From positions 1-28,268 of the forward strand of contig FR879512.1 in the NCBI GenBank assembly GCA_000434475.1: a stretch of DNA of 28,268 nt, read 5' to 3'. Under the pieces are notes generated by a model that made no database searches, was not told the origin of the DNA, and saw only the letters and a program-made list of their open reading frames with translations. Numbering within the stretch: the stretch's first letter is position 1; the number at the start of each line of letters is the position of its first letter. The position numbers were made by a program, and so were the translations under genes. This document shows, piece by piece, positions 14,920 to 20,364 of the stretch. The stretch is from Dialister sp. CAG:486. Its GTDB lineage: Bacteria; Bacillota; Negativicutes; Veillonellales; Dialisteraceae.

Positions 14920-15220
14920 TTAGGGATGAGGGATGAGTGACTAGGGATCAGGTTTGCCTTTCAATCGCAGCCCCTTAGCAAAGAGCCCAGACGAAGGCGC
15001 GGAATGACTCCTCATAACGGGATGAAAATGTCTGTGAGAAATCGCCACTTCCGTATCGTCATCCCGAGCGGAGTCGAGGGATCTTTTTCGTTCGCGGTAA
15101 AAAGACGGCATGAGCGTATCTAAAAACGGAAAACCTGCTATTCCACGGACCTTCGGGCATCGCCTGATTTTATACTCGGCGCGCAGCGCCGCACCTTCCC
15201 CTCAGAACCTATTTACCCCC
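14920..15220. repeat. Mosaic intergenic repeat block 6
   Basis: GATTAGGGATGAGGGATGAG runs open the block. At 15051-15166 comes the CCGTATCGTCATCCCGAGC element with the same downstream box order as 5008-5123 (TTCGCGGT, GGAAAACCTG, GGGCATCGCC). The block ends in GCGCAGCGCCGC. No gene is supported. Confidence 0.7.
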
Positions 15221-15252
15221 GCCATATCAAGACAACAGGAGAATCGTATCTA

Positions 15253-16653
15253 ATGAAAGATCAAGTGAAAGCATTCAAAGCACCCAGCCCGATCATCATA
15301 CTGGTGTGCGTCATCGTATTCTGCGCCATTGCGAGCTACATCATCCCCGCGGGCATTTATGACCGAGTCAAGGACGTTCAGACCGGAAAAATGGTCGTCG
15401 ACCCGTCTACCTTCCACTATGTAGCACAGAAACCGACAGGATTTCTCGATTTCTTCACTTCTATCAATAAAGGATTCAAGGGCGGTATCAGCATCATCGC
15501 CTTCCTCTTCATGGTGGGAGGCTCCCTCAATATCCTTGCCAAGACCGGTGCCATCGTGGCAGGGCTCAGCGCTCTCGTCGAAAAGCTGAAGAATCGGAGC
15601 GTCCTTCTGATCCCTGTCCTCATGACCACGCTTGCCACCTTCTCGACACTCGCCGGATGCAACGAGGAATACCTCGCCTTCACGCCTCTCGTCGTAAGCG
15701 TCGCACTCGCACTCGGCTTCGACTCCTTGACCGCGCTTGGCATGCTCTTCTGCTCGGTCGCAGCCGGTTATGGCGCTGGATGCACCCAGCCATTCTCCGT
15801 CGGCGTTGCGCAGGGCATCGCCGGTGTCCCGATCTTCTCCGGCCTGCCATACCGTATGGGTATCTTTGTCTTGCTCCTCGTGCTGAACATTTCTTATGTC
15901 ATGTACCACGCGCGCAAGGTGAAGAAAGACCCGAAGAGCAGCCCGGTCTATGAGATCGACCTGCTGAAACGAGACAAGATCGATCTTTCCACCGCAGAAA
16001 AACTCTCCACACGGCAGGCCATTTGCCTTGGGCTCCTTGGTCTGAACTTCGTTTGCATCATCGTCGGCGTGCTGAAATTTGATTTCTATATGAATGAAAT
16101 CTCTGCGATCTTTCTCATCATGGGCATCCTCTCCGGCATCATCTGCCGCCTGCACCCGAATGACATCTGTGATGCCTTCCTCGAAGGCTGCAAGGGCATG
16201 ATGCTCCCCTGTCTCGCTGTTGCGATGTGTAAGGCAGCCACCATCCTTCTGGACAATGCCAAGGTCATGGATACCATCATCTACTACCTCGCCGGCATGC
16301 TCGACATCTTCCCATCCTCCATTATCGCCTTCGGTATGTTCATCATCCAAGACTGCTTCAATCTTCTCGTCCCCTCCAGCTCCGGACAGGCGGCCATCTC
16401 CATGCCGATCATGGCACCGCTCGCTGACATCGTCGGCCTCACCAGACAGACCGCTGTCTTCGCCTTCACCTTCGGCGATGCCTTCACGAACTGTATCACA
16501 CCGGCCTCCGGCGCCACCATGTCCTACCTCGCCATGGCAAACGTCCCCTATAAAAAATGGGCGCGCTTCATCCTCCCTCTCATCGGCATGTGGTGGATCG
16601 TCGCCTTCTGCTTCCTCACCTACGCGACTGCCATTCACCTGGGACCGGTATAA
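15253..16653 (+). CDS. yfcC: YfcC-family (DcuC superfamily) transporter
   Basis: This 466-residue inner-membrane protein has about 12 hydrophobic segments. It opens with APSPIIILVCVIVFCAIASY and IIPAGIYDRV, typical of the YfcC/C4-dicarboxylate anaerobic carrier family, with SINKGF and NILAKTGA following. The glycine/serine-rich re-entrant motifs are SVAAGYGAGCTQPFSVGVAQ and NLLVPSSSGQAAISMPIM, and the C-terminus has the NCITPASGATMSYLAMA block. Members are proposed to carry amino acids, peptides or dicarboxylates, usually coupled to ions. Position after the M20 peptidase suggests uptake of its substrate, like AbgT next to AbgAB. The ATG follows AGGAG at about 10 bp. Confidence 0.88.
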   Translation: MKDQVKAFKAPSPIIILVCVIVFCAIASYIIPAGIYDRVKDVQTGKMVVDPSTFHYVAQKPTGFLDFFTSINKGFKGGISIIAFLFMVGGSLNILAKTGAIVAGLSALVEKLKNRSVLLIPVLMTTLATFSTLAGCNEEYLAFTPLVVSVALALGFDSLTALGMLFCSVAAGYGAGCTQPFSVGVAQGIAGVPIFSGLPYRMGIFVLLLVLNISYVMYHARKVKKDPKSSPVYEIDLLKRDKIDLSTAEKLSTRQAICLGLLGLNFVCIIVGVLKFDFYMNEISAIFLIMGILSGIICRLHPNDICDAFLEGCKGMMLPCLAVAMCKAATILLDNAKVMDTIIYYLAGMLDIFPSSIIAFGMFIIQDCFNLLVPSSSGQAAISMPIMAPLADIVGLTRQTAVFAFTFGDAFTNCITPASGATMSYLAMANVPYKKWARFILPLIGMWWIVAFCFLTYATAIHLGPV

Positions 16654-16679
16654 CGAAAAGAGGAGAGAGCGCATCAGCC

Positions 16680-16897
16680 CCTCTTATGGCTAATGCTATT
16701 AAGTTAAGCGGTAGAACGTTCTTGGCTCCCCATCGGGGGAGCTGCCCGGAGGGCTGAGGGGGCAGCACTACGGTATATCCAACATTGTTCGATGGCCGCT
16801 GGCATGCCCCTATTGCCTTCGGCACTTCCCCCGAAGGGGGAAGCAAGACGTTACGTAGCTAACGATTTCCTTAACTTAATAGCATTCCTCTTATGGC
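16680..16897. mobile_element. MITE-like element flanked by 11-bp direct repeats
   Basis: The direct repeats CCTCTTATGGC (16680-16690 and 16887-16897) enclose an element of about 196 bp. Its perfect 17-bp terminal inverted repeats are AATGCTATTAAGTTAAG (16692-16708) and its complement (16870-16886). The interior is an imperfect long inverted repeat with GC-rich boxes of the GGCTCCCC-ATCGGGGGAGC type near both ends. No transposase is encoded. It sits 26 bp after the yfcC stop. Confidence 0.8.
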
Positions 16898-16913
16898 CTG
16901 GCACCCCCATTAT

Positions 16914-16951
16914 AAAAACCCGCTGTAGACACAGGCCTATAGCGGTTTTTT
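16914..16951. terminator. Bidirectional terminator between yfcC and merR
   Basis: A 9-bp stem CCGCTGTAG / CTATAGCGG (16920-16928 and 16937-16945, one G-U) is flanked by five A on one side and six T on the other, so it can serve the converging yfcC (plus) and merR (minus) transcripts. Confidence 0.8.
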
Positions 16952-16969
16952 ATTGTAATTATGTATCGA

Positions 16970-17821
16970 TCAATTTCGATTCGGAGGGGGGGAATCCTTG
17001 ACCTTCACACTGAGCGAATTGACATATTCATCCGGATCCTTTGTCGCCCAGTAACTGATGATGGGGAAGAGGAAGACATCGCCATCGGGTACGAGATGAT
17101 TTATCTTCATGAAATCCGTCAGTTTTTCATACGCCTCTTCTGCGTGGAGAAAGTACGCGCCCTTCGTCAGAATGGATAAATACAGCCCCGAGGGACGTAT
17201 ATAATTACATGCAAGGAGCGAACCCTCCTCACCGGACTGTGTCACGATAGCGGACGAGTGCTTGAAATTTTTCGAGAAGAAATCCTCCGCACGGATGACC
17301 CAGCCCGTCGGGTGGTCCTTGCAGAAGGAATGGGCGAAGGCTTCATGCACATGCCGGGCGCGTATCGCGATGGCATCGAACCCTCCGCGGTGCACTTCTG
17401 GGATTGGTGTCAAATACATGCGGCAGTCCGGATAACATTGCAGGAGCACTCGATTGAGTTCCATGTGCTGACTGGATTCCAGTGTTTTTCGGTAGCAGGA
17501 AATGGCAGCGAGAAGCTGCTGAGTCTCCGACAGAGTTTGTTTACAAAGCGATTCTCGCTCTTTCAGAATACCGAGGATCTTATCACGCGAGCGATGCTCC
17601 AGGAACTCCTTGATGTGAGGGACAGAGATATCCAGTTTTCTCAGGAATAATATGATCTCCAGTGTCAGATACTGCGGCATCGCATAGTAACGATATCCGT
17701 TTTTAGCCACAAATTCTGGCGTAAGCAGCCCCATCTTATCGTAGTAAAACATCGTCTGCTTCGGAATCCCGAAGAGCTTGGCCAGCTCGCCAGCCGTATA
17801 ATACTCTTTTTTATCGCTCAT
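16970..17821 (-). CDS. MerR-family regulator with GyrI-like effector domain
   Basis: The protein has 283 residues. The winged helix-turn-helix is at about 6-75 (YYTAGELAKLFGIPKQTMFYYDKMGL, split by the turn near IPKQT), followed by a coiled-coil dimerisation helix at about 78-120. The C-terminal BmrR/GyrI-like ligand-binding domain (about 125-280) ends in the family-typical YWATKDPDEYV segment. No B12-binding motif is present. It likely senses a hydrophobic or cationic ligand. The ATG follows AAAGGTGAG. It is divergent from the riboswitch-YbjN transcript; a dyad GTATGA-CAT-TCATAT at 17848-17862 in its own upstream region is a possible operator. Targets are unknown. Confidence 0.88.
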   Translation of the reverse strand: MSDKKEYYTAGELAKLFGIPKQTMFYYDKMGLLTPEFVAKNGYRYYAMPQYLTLEIILFLRKLDISVPHIKEFLEHRSRDKILGILKERESLCKQTLSETQQLLAAISCYRKTLESSQHMELNRVLLQCYPDCRMYLTPIPEVHRGGFDAIAIRARHVHEAFAHSFCKDHPTGWVIRAEDFFSKNFKHSSAIVTQSGEEGSLLACNYIRPSGLYLSILTKGAYFLHAEEAYEKLTDFMKINHLVPDGDVFLFPIISYWATKDPDEYVNSLSVKVKDSPPPNRN

Positions 17822-17951
17822 GCACTCACCTTTTAGATTTCATTACCGTATGACATTCATATACTTAATGATAACACAATAGTCGATGATATGAAAATAA
17901 AGATTGATTCCCCTGACATGAGAGGGGAATGGGTGAATTTTAAGAATGAGC

Positions 17952-17980
17952 TTGCTATTTGCATCCTCTCGTGCTATAAT
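17952..17980 (+). promoter_or_regulatory. Promoter of the first cobalamin riboswitch transcript
   Basis: TTGCTA (17952-17957), a 17-bp spacer ending in TGC (extended -10), and TATAAT (17975-17980). Transcription would begin just before the aptamer. Nothing else is recognised between the merR start and here except the dyad at 17848-17862. Confidence 0.8.
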
Positions 17981-17987
17981 GACGGCA

Positions 17988-18122
17988 TCAAGAGGTGAAA
18001 GCCCTTGAACCAACTGAAGAGGGAAGCAGAGCCTACGGGCTATTGCGCTGAATTCGGTGAGAATCCGAAACTGAGACCCAGCCGTGAAGGAAATTCATTT
18101 CCAAGTCGGATGCAGCCTGTTT
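17988..18122 (+). ncRNA. Cobalamin (B12) riboswitch aptamer 1
   Basis: Conserved blocks occur in order: AGGTGAAAGCCC, the AGAGGGAAGC box (about 18017-18026), the B12-box core GGTGAGAATCC (about 18056-18066) followed by GAAACTGAGACCCAGCC, and the closing AAGTCGGATGCAGCC (about 18103-18117). The core spacing fits cobalamin riboswitches, although the CCCGCAACTGT segment is degenerate (CCCAGCCGTGA). By family precedent, bound cobalamin would reduce expression of the downstream genes. Confidence 0.85.
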
Positions 18123-18141
18123 CCAACATCCAAGAGCAAAT

Positions 18142-18227
18142 CTGCGGGAGTCGTGTCTACTTTCGTAGACTGGGTGCTGGTCACAGTCTCAGTCTAAGCA
18201 AAAGTAGAAATCGATCCGCAGTTTTTT
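18142..18227 (+). terminator. Terminator/expression platform of riboswitch 1
   Basis: Nested stems: CTGCGG/CCGCAG (18142-18147, 18216-18221) enclose CTACTTT/AAAGTAG (18157-18163, 18201-18207), which enclose AGACTG/CAGTCT (18167-18172, 18184-18189). Six T follow. An alternative GTCTAC/GTAGAC hairpin (18155-18160, 18165-18170) competes with the middle stems. The arrangement fits control of transcription termination by the upstream aptamer. Confidence 0.65.
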
Positions 18228-18309
18228 ATTGCAGAAAACGAATGGATTTTCAAAGGCCTTGATCTATTTCTGATTTCTACCGCCTTCCTCTTTGTGAAAA
18301 GGAGAGCCA

Positions 18310-19023
18310 ATGATGAAAAAAATTAAGGATGAAATCGCACGTATCGAAGGCGCGAAAGGAAACGTCGTCCTCGTGAACAAGAAATCCTATCTCTCTCTCC
18401 TGAAAGAGCTTTCCGTCCTGCGATTCAAAGTACACAGGGCGGAGAACTGGGAAACATCTGCGGCAGTCGTTTCCGTCGTAAGACGTGGTTACATGTATCA
18501 ATACTGGTATCCGGAGAACAAACCGGCACAAAACAAAGGAGAACATAAAATGGCAGAACAGAAAAAAACCGAAGCAGTCGAAGTCAAAGTCGCAGCAGAA
18601 AAGGTAGCCGCTTTCCAGAAATACCTCGAAGAAAACAAGATCAGCGGATTCGGTCTGCAGGACTTCCAGAATGACGTTCATGCACAGGCATTCCGCAGCA
18701 ACCTTCAGGTCGAAGGAACAAGCCTGCCCTTCATGATCCTCTTAGACGACAGCGTATACACCATGCTCCAGGTCCAGGTCGCAGCCGGCCTTGCACAGGG
18801 CGATAAGAGAGAAAAGATCTGTTCCTTCCTGAATGACCTGAACGAACAGTACCGTATGCTGAAGTTCAGCGCTGACGCTGCTGGCAACGTCCTTCTCACC
18901 TGCTGCATCCCGGCTGGTGTACCGCACTTTGAACCGGCCCTCGTCATCGCCATCCTGAACCAGATCCAGGGCCTCCTCACTGCGACCTATCCGGAAATCA
19001 TGAAACATCTCTGGGAAAAATAA
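18310..19023 (+). CDS. YbjN-domain protein under a cobalamin riboswitch, with possible internal start
   Basis: The open frame has 237 residues. The C-terminal half (about 90-237, FQKYLEENKISGFGLQDFQ onward) resembles YbjN-type domains, which have a secretion-chaperone-like fold of unclear function. The N-terminal 80 residues are basic, unrecognised, and contain GYMYQYWYPENKPAQ. Two starts look real: the tandem ATG at 18310/18313 after AAAAGGAG, and an in-frame ATG at 18550 after AAAGGAG, which gives 157 residues covering just the YbjN part. No signal peptide or membrane segment, so it is cytoplasmic. It probably shares the B12-controlled transcript with ompH, 80 bp downstream. The YbjN assignment is moderate. 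Confidence 0.75.
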   Translation: MMKKIKDEIARIEGAKGNVVLVNKKSYLSLLKELSVLRFKVHRAENWETSAAVVSVVRRGYMYQYWYPENKPAQNKGEHKMAEQKKTEAVEVKVAAEKVAAFQKYLEENKISGFGLQDFQNDVHAQAFRSNLQVEGTSLPFMILLDDSVYTMLQVQVAAGLAQGDKREKICSFLNDLNEQYRMLKFSADAAGNVLLTCCIPAGVPHFEPALVIAILNQIQGLLTATYPEIMKHLWEK

Positions 19024-19103
19024 TAGGCATGCTGATTGGGTGATAGAGCTTTTGACTTCGATCGCCAACTGTCATCCGTTATACAAGAAAGAAGGTTATT
19101 CTT

Positions 19104-19523
19104 ATGAATATGAAAAAACTCGCCGTCACGGGCGCGATGCTCCTCGCTGGTACCTTTGGCGCCATGGGGATGGCTGATGCAGCCACCGGCATCGTCAATG
19201 TGAATGCCGTCCTCTCCGGCAATGCCGCTTTCCAGAAAGCAGGAAAGACCGTAGCAGCAGAACAGCAGAAGCTGCAGAAGGAATACAACGAAAAATCCAA
19301 AGGCATGAACGATGCCGACAAGAAAGCCCTGGAACAGAAGCTGAACCAGCAGCTCGCCCAGAAGGAAAATGAAGTCATGAAACCGATCCAGGACAACTTC
19401 AAAGCCGCTGTAGAAAAAGCAGCCAAAGCCAAGAAGATCGACACCGTCGTCGTCCCGGGCGGCATCATCTACGGTACCATCTCCGCTGACCTCACCGAAG
19501 ATGTGAAAGCGAATATGAAATAA
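19104..19523 (+). CDS. ompH: OmpH/Skp-family periplasmic chaperone
   Basis: The 139-residue precursor has a clear signal peptide: MNMKK, a hydrophobic core, and cleavage after ADA at about residue 26. The mature part starts with IVNVNAVLSGNAAFQKAGK, the beta strand that opens Skp/OmpH proteins. It continues as a charged coiled coil (EQQKLQKEYNEKSKGMND onward), then ends with TVVVPGGIIYG. Skp-type trimers hold unfolded outer-membrane proteins in the periplasm. It is a marker of a diderm cell and a plausible chaperone for the autotransporter encoded next. SD AAGAAGG. Promoter-like TTGACT (19052) lacks a matching -10, so co-transcription with the YbjN gene is favoured. Confidence 0.9.
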   Translation: MNMKKLAVTGAMLLAGTFGAMGMADAATGIVNVNAVLSGNAAFQKAGKTVAAEQQKLQKEYNEKSKGMNDADKKALEQKLNQQLAQKENEVMKPIQDNFKAAVEKAAKAKKIDTVVVPGGIIYGTISADLTEDVKANMK

Positions 19524-19554
19524 GGCGGCAGAATACCGCTTTGGGGTATGACCT

Positions 19555-19845
19555 CATAGCAGGTCAGCAGGTTCGGTAGGCTCCATGGACGCGATACTCG
19601 AAAGCCTTTTCACCTCCTTCTTTTTGAAGGAGGTCGGCTCCTGCGCTCTACTGACAGAACAGAATCAATGAATTTCTCCAGTCGGTACGTTTTCTGAATG
19701 ATCATGGGATAGGGCTATGAGGCAGAAGTCCATGCGATCATTGTATTTACTCCATGGGGCGAGGCAGGGAGAGCACTTGTGATTTTCCCCTCCCAGATGT
19801 TTCCTGCCTCGTCCCTTATGTAGAGCTTTCCCCTCTACATATCAC
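19555..19845 (+). other. Hairpin-rich non-coding stretch of unknown function
   Basis: No credible coding frame is present. Inverted repeats follow one another: ACCTCCTTC/GAAGGAGGT (19612-19634) nested inside GTCAG...CTGAC; AATGATC-ATGG with CCATGC-GATCATT (about 19697-19742); GGGGCGAGGCAGG with CCTGCCTCGTCCC (19756-19768, 19803-19815); ATGTAGAG/CTCTACAT (19818-19840). This could be a structured small RNA or the long 3' UTR of ompH. It does not show the conserved cores of RNase P, tmRNA, SRP or 6S RNA that I know. Confidence 0.45.
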
Positions 19846-19870
19846 TCCTTTTTCTCCTCTCTCTTTTTTC

Positions 19871-19921
19871 TTAAAAAGCACCATACCGATGTCATTTTGG
19901 CATCGGTATGGTGCTTTTTAA
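19871..19921. terminator. Very strong bidirectional terminator
   Basis: A perfect 21-bp inverted repeat (19871-19891 with 19901-19921, core AAAAAGCACCATACCGATG) has a 9-base loop, A-rich on the left and T-rich on the right. It closes the ompH/hairpin transcript and insulates the autotransporter unit. Confidence 0.92.
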
Positions 19922-19949
19922 TGAATTTATAAAATTCCAAAAATATTTC

Positions 19950-19980
19950 TTGACTGTATGACTATCATACAGAGTACCAT
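19950..19980 (+). promoter_or_regulatory. Promoter of the autotransporter with embedded palindromic operator
   Basis: TTGACT (19950-19955) is a good -35. The best -10 is TACCAT (19975-19980) at a long 19-bp spacing. Between them lies a perfect dyad, GTATGA-CTA-TCATAC (19956-19970). A long spacer holding a dyad is the layout of MerR-type promoters, and a near-copy of the dyad lies upstream of the merR gene (17848-17862). Confidence 0.5.
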
Positions 19981-19983
19981 GCA

Positions 19984-20118
19984 TGTAGATCATAAAGGGA
20001 AACGAATGGGGAATACTGGTGAGAATCCAGAGCTGTCCTGCAACCGTATGGGGAAAAGAAGCAGTGTTACGTCTCTCACAAAGAGCTGCTTCTTTGAGGA
20101 ACTTAGTCGGAGTGCCAT
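19984..20118 (+). ncRNA. Cobalamin (B12) riboswitch aptamer 2
   Basis: This is the clearer of the two aptamers. It has AAAGGGAAACG (about 19994-20004), GGGGAATACT, the core GGTGAGAATCC (20018-20028), AGAGCTGTCCTGCAACCGT (matching the CCCGCAACTGT box), a long helix GAAGCAG...CTGCTTC, and closing CTTAGTCGGAGTGCC (20102-20116). It starts right after the promoter, so the autotransporter mRNA begins with it. Cobalamin is expected to switch the gene off. Confidence 0.92.
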
Positions 20119-20143
20119 GAAATTTCTTATATCCCATAAGAGT

Positions 20144-20212
20144 AAGCGGTAAATCTTGCTTTTATGTTCAAAGACCTGCGAGGTATGGGTTGGATATCTT
20201 TTGCCGCTTTTT
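20144..20212 (+). terminator. Terminator/expression platform of riboswitch 2
   Basis: AAGCGGTAAA (20144-20153) pairs with TTTGCCGCTT (20200-20209, one G-U) and runs into five T. It stands 28 bp after the aptamer and 150 bp before the autotransporter ATG, as expected for a transcription-terminating riboswitch. Bases 20213-20364 hold a small AGGATC/GATCCT hairpin and the SD only. Confidence 0.7.
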
Positions 20213-20364
20213 AGTGTGTCAAAAGAATGTTCCAATCCGTACTTGGCAGTTTTTTGTTTTCTTGAGATACGGAATATAGATTTCATTGGATGTCAGGATC
20301 ACACCGATCCTAGATGAAGAATATGGCATCGTAAAGCGTGTCTCGCCAGAAAGGAGAAAGGAAA

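Noticed and set aside
19555..19845. 6S RNA, RNase P RNA, tmRNA or SRP RNA
   Set aside because: None of the conserved core sequences I know for these RNAs (e.g. GAGGAAAGTCC of RNase P, the tmRNA tRNA-like ends) is present.
19956..19970. NikR operator
   Set aside because: The half-sites GTATGA/TCATAC match the NikR consensus, but the known site has a 16-bp spacer whereas this dyad has 3 bp, and no nickel gene is nearby.
20243..20271. Second, riboswitch-independent promoter of the autotransporter (TTGGCA-N17-GATACG)
   Set aside because: The -10 is a poor match and falls in an AT-rich stretch; it is not strong enough to list. If real, it would bypass the B12 switch, so 5'-end mapping would settle it.
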